This document shows, one piece after another, positions 1 through 6,765 of a stretch of DNA of 6,765 bases (its first letter is position 1; the number at the start of each line of letters is the position of its first letter). The notes under the pieces were generated by a model, which worked only from the letters and a program-made list of their open reading frames with translations, was not told the DNA's origin and ran no database searches. The stretch spans positions 1-6,765 of the forward strand of contig CAMLSH010000216.1 of the NCBI GenBank assembly GCA_946482625.1, written 5' to 3'. The translations under genes were made by a program, and so were the position numbers. Source of the DNA: an uncultured Opitutaceae bacterium. GTDB taxonomy: Bacteria > Verrucomicrobiota > Verrucomicrobiae > Opitutales > Opitutaceae.

Positions 1-1364
1 TTGAGGTGGCCGCCGTTGCCGAAACGCTGGATGAGCAGCGCGCTCGTGAGGCACATGCAGAGGACGGCGCCGACGGCGGCGATCTGAGGGAGGAGCGGTT
101 TGATTTTGCCGGCGTATTTTTCCCAGAGGTTGGTGGCGCGGGTTTCTTCGCTCGGCTTGGTGAGCCAGTCGCGCAGCCAGAAGAAAACGGCGCCGAAGAG
201 TGTGCCGGTGCCGGCCGATCCACCGAGGCTGAGGGAGGAGCTTTGTTCATTGAGCCAGTGGCTGCCCATCCAGAGGAAGGCGAGGCCGGCGGAGATGACG
301 GCGGCGGCGAGGCAGCGCGAAGTGGCGCGGTCGAGGGCGCCATTCCACGTTATGGCGTCGGCGTCGGAGGCGACACGGGCGGCGAAACCGCGGCCGGCGA
401 GCATCACGAGCGAGGCGGCGATCCAGGCGGCGGAGGGAAGCAGCAGCGCGAGGTGAAAGTCGCGGTCGCCGAAAAACTTGTCGCCGGTAACAATTCCCCA
501 ATACGCGGTGGGCCAGACCCAGCAGTTGGCGTTGAGACTGGAGAAACACAGTTCGCGCAGGAGAAACCATGCCACGGCGGCGACGAGGGCGGCGACGAGA
601 GTGATGGGGATGTTTTGCCAGAAACTGGTTTCGGCGTTGCCGTTTTTTCCCGCGCGCCGCCAGGACCACTCGGCGAGGGCGTGGAAGCTCAGCGTGATCA
701 GGCCGAAGGAAACCATGCTGCACCACGGGCCCCATTTCAGGACGAACGCGCTGAGCAGAAACCAGCCGTAGAGACCGGCGGCGAGGGTGGAGAGCGCGGC
801 GATCATGGACGGAATCATTCCGCCGAGAATGGCGACGATCGCGCCCCAGGTTTCGTAGTGCCAGAAGCCGAGGCGCGGCATGAGGAAGCGGCTGAACTCG
901 CGCAGGTGGCGGATCTCGGCGCCCTCGCGTTCGTCTTTGGAATGAAGGTCGGTTTCCGACGCAGAGGGGAAGAACGAGCGCGGATCGGTGCGGCGTCGAC
1001 GAAGCCAGGCGGTCCAGAAGCTGCCCACGTATCCGCCACCCGATACGGTGGAGAGGTAGTTGACGTGGCGGAGCACGCCGAGGCGTTCGAGGGCCTGAAG
1101 GAGGCCGAGGTTAAACGTGGCGCTGCGGATGCCGCCGCCGGAGAATGCGAGGCCGAAGAGATCGCGTTTGGTGAAGCGCACCCACGGCTCTTCCGTGAGC
1201 GGCGAGGCGGCGACCTCGAATTCACCGGGATCGATCCACGGTGGAGAGGTGCCGACGGGCGGCTGGGGCAGGCCGGGTTTTTCGCGGAGTTTAAGTTGCG
1301 CGTACTCTTCTTTGATGAGGTCGGAGAACGATCCGGAGCTCTTGGGGGTAGGGGCAGCGGCCAT
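1..1364 (-). CDS. Patatin-like phospholipase, multi-pass membrane protein (3' end outside window)
   Basis: Reading the minus strand from ATG at 1364-1362 gives 454 uninterrupted codons that run off the left edge, so the C-terminus is missing. Residues 73-92 hold the patatin oxyanion-hole glycine motif SGGGIRS (75-81) followed by a helix ending GLLQAL. Residues 103-115 hold the nucleophile elbow YLSTVSGGGYVGS, with Ser108 as predicted nucleophile. Patatins use a Ser-Asp dyad to hydrolyse acyl esters of phospholipids or other lipids; the Asp would lie beyond the window. After the elbow come about six or seven hydrophobic stretches, roughly 174-208 (probably two segments), 216-232, 251-269, 304-323, 350-366, 384-398 and 426-446, so the protein is probably embedded in the inner membrane. 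There is no signal peptide; the first 65 residues are proline-rich and soluble. AGGA lies 7 nt before the ATG and supports this start. Family assignment is firm; substrate is unknown. Confidence 0.87.
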   Translation of the reverse strand, partial: MAAAPTPKSSGSFSDLIKEEYAQLKLREKPGLPQPPVGTSPPWIDPGEFEVAASPLTEEPWVRFTKRDLFGLAFSGGGIRSATFNLGLLQALERLGVLRHVNYLSTVSGGGYVGSFWTAWLRRRRTDPRSFFPSASETDLHSKDEREGAEIRHLREFSRFLMPRLGFWHYETWGAIVAILGGMIPSMIAALSTLAAGLYGWFLLSAFVLKWGPWCSMVSFGLITLSFHALAEWSWRRAGKNGNAETSFWQNIPITLVAALVAAVAWFLLRELCFSSLNANCWVWPTAYWGIVTGDKFFGDRDFHLALLLPSAAWIAASLVMLAGRGFAARVASDADAITWNGALDRATSRCLAAAVISAGLAFLWMGSHWLNEQSSSLSLGGSAGTGTLFGAVFFWLRDWLTKPSEETRATNLWEKYAGKIKPLLPQIAAVGAVLCMCLTSALLIQRFGNGGHL

Positions 1365-1370
1365 ATGTAT

Positions 1371-1376
1371 TTCCTA
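1371..1376 (-). promoter_or_regulatory. Ribosome binding site of the patatin-like gene
   Basis: The minus strand reads TAGGAA here. Its AGGA core sits 7 nt before the ATG at 1364, a normal Shine-Dalgarno spacing. This fixes the start of the patatin-like gene and suggests it is translated independently of the AraC gene 212 bp upstream. I could not pick a convincing promoter in that gap. Confidence 0.55.
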
Positions 1377-1576
1377 GTGAGAACTACTTACGGAAGTCAG
1401 CGCGGATGTTTCAGGATGACGATGTTAACCGAGGCTCGCATGCAGGGAATGCGTGGAGGGCGATGACTCTGCCGGCTTGGGGGCCGTCCGATGTTTGTTT
1501 GCGCGCCCCGGGCGGTCTGGCGAGAGCGTTGGCGACTTGGGACTGCCGGCGGTGCCGTGGAAGCTTCCTTCGCCAG

Positions 1577-2389
1577 TCACACGAGCGGAACGCGAGCCGC
1601 TCGGCGATAGCGCGCGGGACTCGCTCCCATCACTTGCTTGAAAACCCGGGAAAAATGGAAGCGGTCGCAGAAGCCTGTCTCCGTCGCGATCTCGTCGATA
1701 CTCTTCCGCCCTTCACGCAATATGGCCGCAGCCTGTTCTATCCGCAGCCGAAGTCTGTATTGATGGGGAGAGTGCCCCGTCGCTTGGACAAATTTTCGGA
1801 TAAAAGCGTTGGGGTTCATACCGGCCACATGCGCGAGGGCCGCATTGTCGACCGCAGGACCTTTCTGACTGAGCGATTGCAGCGCCTGCGTTATCCGCGC
1901 GTCGGTCAGCCGGCCGTTCCAATACTCTACCGGCACGGTGGCCAGCGATGCATTTACCAGCGCCTGCACGAGAAACGAGGCTTCCAGCGTACGCGTCGCG
2001 ACCGGACTTTCGGCACCTTCCACGAGACGACGAATCCACGTCCGTTCCGTTGGAGGGGGCGCGTGCTGAAAAACTATTCCCGGCGTAACCGCGCGATCGA
2101 GTCCGAGTGTGAAATGCACATAAAGATGCCCGACCTTCCTCTTGAGCGAAGTGCCAAAGCAGGTGTGCGGCGGGATGAGCACGATTTTCCCCGGCTCGAT
2201 CGGTACTTTTTCATGCGGCAAAATCAGGTAAGCGCCTGGGCGGTCGTTCCAGTACAAACGCCAAAACGGCGCCGCCAGGTCGTCGTGCTCCCAGGCCGAG
2301 AGCAACGTATAGATGCAGGTAAGCACCTGAGGTGCGCTCGCCACCGGGATGTTCTGATAGGTCTCATGGATCGTCACAGCGGTATTCAT
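1577..2389 (-). CDS. AraC-family transcriptional regulator
   Basis: The protein has 270 residues, ATG at 2389-2387 and TGA at 1579-1577. The C-terminal third is a typical AraC double helix-turn-helix: the first at about 183-205 (ALAHVAGMNPNAFIRKFVQ) and the second at about 230-252 (SIDEIATETGFCDRFHFSRV), followed by the family signature region F-K-Q-x-M-G-A-S-P-A-x-Y-R. The N-terminal part (about 40-95) looks like the small beta-barrel ligand-binding domain of sugar-responsive AraC proteins, with WRLYWNDRPGAYLILP and a P-G-x-I-V-L-I-P-P turn. It is divergent from the fucosidase/GH31 pair and separated by 75 bp, so it probably controls that pair in response to a released sugar; this is inference from context. 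The frame stays open upstream into the fucosidase gene, but that part is antisense. An in-frame ATG at 2425 would add 12 residues and cannot be excluded; neither start has a good Shine-Dalgarno. Confidence 0.92.
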   Translation of the reverse strand: MNTAVTIHETYQNIPVASAPQVLTCIYTLLSAWEHDDLAAPFWRLYWNDRPGAYLILPHEKVPIEPGKIVLIPPHTCFGTSLKRKVGHLYVHFTLGLDRAVTPGIVFQHAPPPTERTWIRRLVEGAESPVATRTLEASFLVQALVNASLATVPVEYWNGRLTDARITQALQSLSQKGPAVDNAALAHVAGMNPNAFIRKFVQATGHSPHQYRLRLRIEQAAAILREGRKSIDEIATETGFCDRFHFSRVFKQVMGASPARYRRAARVPLV

Positions 2390-2464
2390 GCGAATTTCGT
2401 ACACAAAATGGAGCCGGCCCTGCATGGCGAACTTTCTGCGGTTTTGGTATGCTCCGTCACCCCC
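2390..2464. promoter_or_regulatory. Divergent control region between the AraC regulator and the glycosidase operon
   Basis: These 75 bp separate the two divergent start codons and must hold, or overlap, the promoters of both units unless those lie inside the coding ends. Two similar words in the same orientation are visible: GCGAATTTCG at 2390-2399 and GCGAACTTTC at 2427-2436, starts 37 bp apart; the first also contains a small inverted repeat, CGAA-T-TTCG (2391-2399). They are possible regulator half-sites but could be chance. A TATGCT at 2448-2453 resembles a -10 box for the plus strand, but the matching -35 region is poor and the transcript would have almost no leader. No Shine-Dalgarno precedes either gene. 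That this is a regulatory region follows from the layout; the specific sites are weak. Confidence 0.5.
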
Positions 2465-4147
2465 ATGAACAACCGCCACTCCGCCGTCAGACTGCTGCTC
2501 GCTCTCCTCGCCCTGCCTGCGCTCGTTTCCGCCAACTCCATTCCTTCCGACCTTACACCAACGTCCACCGTGAGCATCCTCGCCGAGCCAGTCGCCGCCG
2601 GTCCCTACGCGGCGACGTGGACATCCTTGGGCCGCTATGGCGAGGCGCCGGAATGGTTTCGTGACGCCAAATTCGGGATCTGGGCTCACTGGGGACCTCA
2701 GTGCCAGCCGGAGGCGGGCGACTGGTATGCACGGCACATGTACTCGCAGGAGCATTGGCAGTACAAACGCCACCTGGAGCTTTACGGGCATCCGTCGGAG
2801 TTTGGCTTCAAGGACGTCATGCATGCGTGGAAGGCCGAGAAGTGGAATCCCGCTCGTCTCGTCGCGCTCTATAAACGTGTCGGCGCGCGCTACTTTTTCG
2901 CGATGGCCAACCATCACGACAATCTCGACCTGTGGGCCAGTAAGCATCACGCGTGGCATTCAGTCCGCGTCGGCCCAGAGAAGGACATCATCGCCGGTTG
3001 GGCTGCCGCCGCGCGCGCCGAGGGCCTGCCCTTTGGCGTCAGTGTTCACGCCGCCCACGCCTGGAGCTGGTACGAGGTCGCTCAAGGTGCCGACAAAACC
3101 GGACCCAGGGCTGGCGTGCCCTACGACGGGAAACTCATGCGCGCCGACGGCAAGGGCACGTGGTGGGAGGGGCTCGATCCGCAGGAACTCTACGCGCAAA
3201 ATCACCCGACGAGCCCCGGCTTCGAAAATCTCGCTTCGATTCACAAACGTTGGAACTGGGGCGAGGGCGTCACCCTGCCTTCCGCCCAATACTGCCAGAC
3301 GTTCTATGATCGGACGATCGACCTCATCAACCAAGCGCAGCCCGACCTGATTTACTTCGACGACACCGCTCTGCCGCTCTGGCCTGTTTCCGACGCCGGC
3401 CTCCAGATCGCCGCCCATTTCTATAACGCTAACGTCGCGCGTCGCGGAGATCCCGGTGTGCTTTTCGGGAAAATCCTCTCCGAAGATCAGCTCAACGCTC
3501 TTGTCTGGGACATCGAACGCGGCGTCCCAGCCACCATCCTGCCTCGCGCATGGCAGACCGATACCTGCATCGGCGGCTGGCACTATGACCGCGGCGTGTA
3601 TGAGAAGAACCGTTACAAGTCCGCCCGCACGGTCATTCACATGCTGGCCGACATCGTGAGCAAAAACGGCAACCTCCTGCTCAACGTTCCCGTGCGTGGC
3701 GATGGTTCCATCGACGAAAAAGAGGAAGCCATCCTCGAAGAAATCGCCGCCTGGATGGCGATCAATGCCGAGGCCATCTACGCGACGCGTCCGTGGAAAA
3801 CCTTCGGTGAAGGCCCGGCCAGCGAAGGCGCTGCGCTCTCCGCCCAGGGCTTCAACGAAGGCAAAGGCAAGCCCTTCACCGCTGACGACGTTCGCTACAC
3901 CGTCAGCAAAGACGGCAAGATTCTCTACGTGATCGTCCTCGGCTGGCCTGAAAAACCGCTCGTCCTCAAATCACTCGGGGAGACCGCGGCCCTGCTCAAC
4001 CAACCCGTATCCCGCGTCGAGCTCCTTGGGACGAAAGAAGCCGTCAAGTGGACCCGCTCCGCCGAGTTTCTTGCCATTGAGGCACCTGCCGCCGCGCCGA
4101 CCACCAGCGCCAACGTGTCGGCCGTATTCAAACTCACGTTGCAATGA
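2465..4147 (+). CDS. Secreted GH29 alpha-L-fucosidase-like glycosidase
   Basis: The protein has 560 residues. The start at 2465 is chosen because it gives a clean signal peptide: MNNRHSAVR, then a Leu/Ala core, with likely cleavage after VSA (residue 23). The open frame continues upstream to 1406 but is antisense to the AraC gene there. GH29 enzymes release terminal alpha-L-fucose with retention, using an Asp nucleophile. The GH29 barrel shows as W-F-x-x-A-K-F-G-I-W-A-H-W-G (about 64-77, His75), NHHDN (149-153), the nucleophile strand DLIYFDD (candidate Asp299), WQTDTCIGGWHY (363-374), and NGNLLLNVP (401-409), followed by the family's E-E-I-A-x-W-M helix and E-A-I-Y-A-T-R-P-W. Residues from about 460 form a small beta-sandwich tail. 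Glu351 (DIERG) is a possible acid/base, but this residue varies across the family. The C-terminus overlaps the GH31 gene by 4 nt, so both are made from one message. Substrate and linkage are inferred only. Confidence 0.88.
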   Translation: MNNRHSAVRLLLALLALPALVSANSIPSDLTPTSTVSILAEPVAAGPYAATWTSLGRYGEAPEWFRDAKFGIWAHWGPQCQPEAGDWYARHMYSQEHWQYKRHLELYGHPSEFGFKDVMHAWKAEKWNPARLVALYKRVGARYFFAMANHHDNLDLWASKHHAWHSVRVGPEKDIIAGWAAAARAEGLPFGVSVHAAHAWSWYEVAQGADKTGPRAGVPYDGKLMRADGKGTWWEGLDPQELYAQNHPTSPGFENLASIHKRWNWGEGVTLPSAQYCQTFYDRTIDLINQAQPDLIYFDDTALPLWPVSDAGLQIAAHFYNANVARRGDPGVLFGKILSEDQLNALVWDIERGVPATILPRAWQTDTCIGGWHYDRGVYEKNRYKSARTVIHMLADIVSKNGNLLLNVPVRGDGSIDEKEEAILEEIAAWMAINAEAIYATRPWKTFGEGPASEGAALSAQGFNEGKGKPFTADDVRYTVSKDGKILYVIVLGWPEKPLVLKSLGETAALLNQPVSRVELLGTKEAVKWTRSAEFLAIEAPAAAPTTSANVSAVFKLTLQ

Positions 4148-6636
4148 TCCGTCTGTGGCAATGCCGTTTCGCCATTCTGGCCTTTGCCGGCTTGCTGATA
4201 ACCAACGCACTGCCGGCCAAGATCGAAAGCGTGCAAACGCTTTCCAACGGCGCGGCCTTCCAGCTCACCGAAGGCCGCCTTCAGATTGAATTCGTCACGG
4301 ACCGTATCGCTCGCGTGCGTGCCACCCGGAACGCTGACTGGGCCAAGACGCCCAGTCTCATGCGCGTGGAAATTGCGGAGACACCGGGCAAAATCACCGT
4401 CACGGATTCGGGCGGCGTCATCGAGCTGCGCTCATCGAAACTCATCGTCCGTGTCGATCGTGCGACCGGGGCGATTTCGTATTTCGATGCCGGCGGCAAA
4501 CCGCTCCTCGCTGAAAACGCCGCCCATCCGCGCACGTTGGAAAGGACCGAAGTCATCAAGTCCGTAGCCGACCGCTCCACCATCACGAAGGTGCAGACTG
4601 CGGACGGCGAGCGCGAGGTCGCCGGCAAATACATCCAGGCCAGGGACCGCGACGCGTGGAGAGGCCGGCTCGCGTTCCGCTTCGCCGACGACGAGGCGCT
4701 TTATGGCCTTGGTTTCGACGAGACCTCCGACCTGAACCTGCGCGGCACCACCAAGCGCCTTTACCAGCATAACCTGCGCATCCTGATTCCCTCCGTTGTA
4801 TCCACTCGCGGATATGGCCTGCTGTTCGACGCATACTCCGCGATGACATTCTCCGATGGAGCCGATGGTGGGTCGCTCTCCTTCGACGTGATCGAGGATC
4901 TCGACTATTACTTTATTCATGGTCCCGATATGGACGGCGCCGTCGACGGTTACCGCCAGCTTACCGGCACGGCCGTGATGCTGCCTCGTTGGTGCTACGG
5001 CTATGTCCAGTCCAAGGAGCGCTACAAGACGCAGGACGAAATCGTGGCGACGGTGAAAGAGTTCCGAGATCGCAAGATCCCTCTCGATGTCATCGTGCAG
5101 GATTGGAGCTACTGGATGCCCGGCCAATGGGGCGGCGACATCGACACCGGCCGCTATCCGGACGTGGCGAAAATGATCCGGGACATCCACGAGCAAAACG
5201 CCCGTGTCATGATTTCGATCTGGCCCAACCCGAGCGAGCGTTCCACCGCCGGAAAAGCGCTTAAAGACGCGGGCCACACGCTCGCGGGGACGGAGTTCAT
5301 CGACTTCTCAACGCCTGAGGCGCGCAAACTTTATTGGGACACCGTGGCGTGGAATCCCTTTGGGCGGCACGGCATGGATGGGTGGTGGTGCGATTCGACC
5401 GAACCCGAGAATGCCGACTGGAAGAAAGACCGTCCCGCCGATCCGGACGCCGCCAATATCGCCGGTTTGGCCAAGATTATAGATCCGCACTATCTGAACG
5501 CGTACTCCCTGTGGGGCTCCATCGGGATTTTTGAAAACCAACGCAACGCCGTTCCTGATCGCCGCGTGCTCAACCTCACCCGTTCCGGTTACGCGGGAAG
5601 CCAGCGCACCGGGGCGATGCTTTGGACCGGTGACGTCACCGCGACGTGGCAGACCCTCGCGAAGGAGGTGGCCGCGGTGCAGAGCATCAGCGCTGCCGGT
5701 CACCCTTACATCACCACCGACGCCGGCGGCTTCTTCGTGGCCCAGAAGGAGCAATGGTTCTGGCGTGGTGACTTCGCCAAGGGCGTGGAAGACCTCGGAT
5801 ATCGAGAGCTCTACACCCGCTGGCTGCAGTTTGCCGCCTTCCTGCCGATGTTCCGTAGCCACGGCACAGATACGCCACGCGAGCCTTGGCGCTTCGGCGA
5901 ACCGGGCGCTCCCTTCTACGATGCGATCATCCAGACAATCGACCTGCGCTACCGCTTGCTGCCGCATTTCTACTCCCAAAGCGGCCGGATCGCGCAGCAA
6001 AACGCCTCGTGGATCCGCCCGGTCGCCTTCTCGTTTCCTAACGACGCCAGTACTCACGATCTGAAAACTCAGTTCATGGTCGGTGACGAACTCATGATCG
6101 CTCCCGTCCTCGCACCCATCCTCTACGGCCCCGGTTCGACGCCGGTGAACGGCGTGGCCCAGAGCGCGGACGTTTACCTGCCCGAAAACTCCTCGTGGAT
6201 CGATTTCTGGAGCGGCCGGCTGCTTTCCGGTGGTCAGACGGTTAAAGTCGAGACCCCGCTGTCGCACATCCCGCTCTTCGTGAAAGCAGGCTCGATACTT
6301 CCGCTCGGTCCTCGTGTGCAATACTCCGGCGAAGCGCTCGCGGCCCCGCTTGAGCTCCGCATTTATCCGAACGCAGACGCCTCTTATCTCCTCTATGAAG
6401 ATGCGGGCGACGGCTGGGCTTATCAGAAAGGTGAATACTCGATAATTCCGATCACGTGGAACGACCAGACGAGGGATCTCACCATCGGCGCGGCTCGCGG
6501 CAACTATCGCGGGACGAACAAAGAGCGGGTGTTCCGTTTGGTGGTGGTGACGCCCGACCAAGGTGTCGGACTAGAGCCGACGGCAAAGACCATCGATGTC
6601 CGCTACGACGGTCGGACCATCTCGCGCCGCCTTTGA
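4144..6636 (+). CDS. Secreted GH31 glycoside hydrolase, probable alpha-xylosidase
   Basis: The protein has 830 residues, with a signal peptide (MIRLWQCR, then a hydrophobic core) probably cut after ALPA at residue 25, so it acts in the periplasm or outside. GH31 enzymes are retaining alpha-glycosidases. Residues about 26-275 form the N-terminal beta-sandwich (YGLGFDE at 187-193), about 280-620 the catalytic barrel, and the rest the C-terminal sheets, including a DUF5110-like part (about 735-800, YPNADASYLLYEDAGDG). Catalytic Asp417 lies in DGWWCDSTEPE and acid/base Asp497 in WTGDVTATW; TDAGGFF (525-531) and FRSHGTDTPREPW (570-582) are further active-site signatures. The run WCYGYVQSKERY (283-294) and IVQDWSYW (around Asp320) is typical of the xyloglucan alpha-xylosidase group rather than starch alpha-glucosidases, but alpha-glucosidase or alpha-galactosidase activity cannot be ruled out. 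No PA14 insert is present. The ATGA overlap with the GH29 stop and the lack of a Shine-Dalgarno suggest translation by coupling. Confidence 0.92.
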   Translation: MIRLWQCRFAILAFAGLLITNALPAKIESVQTLSNGAAFQLTEGRLQIEFVTDRIARVRATRNADWAKTPSLMRVEIAETPGKITVTDSGGVIELRSSKLIVRVDRATGAISYFDAGGKPLLAENAAHPRTLERTEVIKSVADRSTITKVQTADGEREVAGKYIQARDRDAWRGRLAFRFADDEALYGLGFDETSDLNLRGTTKRLYQHNLRILIPSVVSTRGYGLLFDAYSAMTFSDGADGGSLSFDVIEDLDYYFIHGPDMDGAVDGYRQLTGTAVMLPRWCYGYVQSKERYKTQDEIVATVKEFRDRKIPLDVIVQDWSYWMPGQWGGDIDTGRYPDVAKMIRDIHEQNARVMISIWPNPSERSTAGKALKDAGHTLAGTEFIDFSTPEARKLYWDTVAWNPFGRHGMDGWWCDSTEPENADWKKDRPADPDAANIAGLAKIIDPHYLNAYSLWGSIGIFENQRNAVPDRRVLNLTRSGYAGSQRTGAMLWTGDVTATWQTLAKEVAAVQSISAAGHPYITTDAGGFFVAQKEQWFWRGDFAKGVEDLGYRELYTRWLQFAAFLPMFRSHGTDTPREPWRFGEPGAPFYDAIIQTIDLRYRLLPHFYSQSGRIAQQNASWIRPVAFSFPNDASTHDLKTQFMVGDELMIAPVLAPILYGPGSTPVNGVAQSADVYLPENSSWIDFWSGRLLSGGQTVKVETPLSHIPLFVKAGSILPLGPRVQYSGEALAAPLELRIYPNADASYLLYEDAGDGWAYQKGEYSIIPITWNDQTRDLTIGAARGNYRGTNKERVFRLVVVTPDQGVGLEPTAKTIDVRYDGRTISRRL

Positions 6637-6703
6637 GCAACCTTTAAGAGGCGTAGCCCCGGGATCGCGTAATAGATTGTCACGAACCGCGAGCGCTGGC
6701 CTC

Positions 6704-6710
6704 AGGGGGG
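6704..6710 (+). promoter_or_regulatory. Possible G-rich ribosome binding site for the next gene
   Basis: AGGGGGG, followed by one more G, ends about 8 nt before the ATG at 6719. It is a plausible Shine-Dalgarno match for a start there, but a G run in GC-rich DNA is weak evidence alone. Confidence 0.3.
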
Positions 6711-6718
6711 GCGCTACG

Positions 6719-6765
6719 ATGGCTCGATCGATGAAAGCGGTCGCGATTCTCGAAGAGATGGCGGT
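6719..6765 (+). CDS. Possible start of a further gene, unidentified (cut by window end)
   Basis: An ATG at 6719 preceded by a G-rich Shine-Dalgarno-like run opens a frame of 15 codons to the window edge: MARSMKAVAILEEMAV, the last residue from an incomplete GT- codon. A second in-frame ATG at 6731 could be the true start. The S-M-K-A-V-A-I-L-E pattern faintly recalls the start of a small helix-turn-helix domain such as the IclR type, but 15 residues are far too few to assign a family. It would lie 82 bp after the GH31 stop on the same strand, so it could belong to the same transcript or have its own promoter. No function is claimed. Confidence 0.35.
   Translation, partial: MARSMKAVAILEEMA

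Noticed and set aside
6..1466. Plus-strand open frame of 486 codons
   Set aside because: It is antisense to the patatin-like gene, has an Ala/Gly/Glu-rich composition typical of a GC-rich shadow frame, and shows no domain.
1559..1568. Perfect 10-bp palindrome GGAAGCTTCC just after the AraC stop
   Set aside because: It has no loop and no following T run, so it is not a convincing terminator; such short palindromes occur by chance.
1406..2464. N-terminal extension of the GH29 frame by 353 codons
   Set aside because: It is antisense to the AraC gene, resembles no domain, and would bury the signal peptide that begins at 2465.
2390..2959. N-terminal extension of the AraC frame by 190 codons
   Set aside because: It is antisense to the GH29 gene; the AraC fold is complete from 2389.
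5308..6561. Minus-strand open frame of 417 codons
   Set aside because: It is the reverse of the GH31 gene, whose motifs are intact across the whole stretch; the Arg/Val/Gly-rich product has no recognisable domain.
6692..6715. AGCGC...GCGCT inverted repeat after the GH31 gene
   Set aside because: A 5-bp stem with a 14-nt loop and no T tract is too weak to call a terminator or an RNA switch.

Overview
The window looks like a piece of a GC-rich, Gram-negative bacterial chromosome. Two secreted polysaccharide side-chain hydrolases, a divergent AraC regulator of the 'SIDEIA..TGFCDRFHFSRVF' type, and weak or absent Shine-Dalgarno sites would fit a soil or gut Verrucomicrobiota member such as Opitutaceae. 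That placement is inference from style and gene content; there is no marker gene.

Layout from left to right. (1) Positions 1-1364, minus strand: the first 454 codons of a patatin-like phospholipase with several membrane segments; its 3' end lies outside the window. (2) Positions 1577-2389, minus strand: an AraC-family regulator of 270 residues. (3) Positions 2390-2464: a 75-bp divergent control region. (4) Positions 2465-4147, plus strand: a secreted GH29 alpha-L-fucosidase-like enzyme. (5) Positions 4144-6636, plus strand: a secreted GH31 glycosidase closest in style to alpha-xylosidases, sharing an ATGA stop/start overlap with the fucosidase. (6) Positions 6719-6765, plus strand: possibly the first codons of another gene, cut by the window end.

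How the genes may work together. The two hydrolases are almost certainly co-transcribed and translationally coupled, and the divergent AraC protein is the obvious candidate regulator. Alpha-L-fucosidase plus alpha-xylosidase is the pair of exo-activities needed, together with a beta-galactosidase, to strip fucosylated side chains (Fuc-Gal-Xyl on glucan) from xyloglucan oligosaccharides. A small xyloglucan side-chain locus is therefore the leading hypothesis. No galactosidase, endoglucanase or transporter is visible here. The patatin-like gene lies downstream of the regulator on the same strand, has its own ribosome binding site, and has no evident link to the sugar genes.

I found no RNA gene, mobile element, CRISPR array or long repeat. 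Apart from the two hydrolases and their regulator, nothing here clearly points to an undescribed system.
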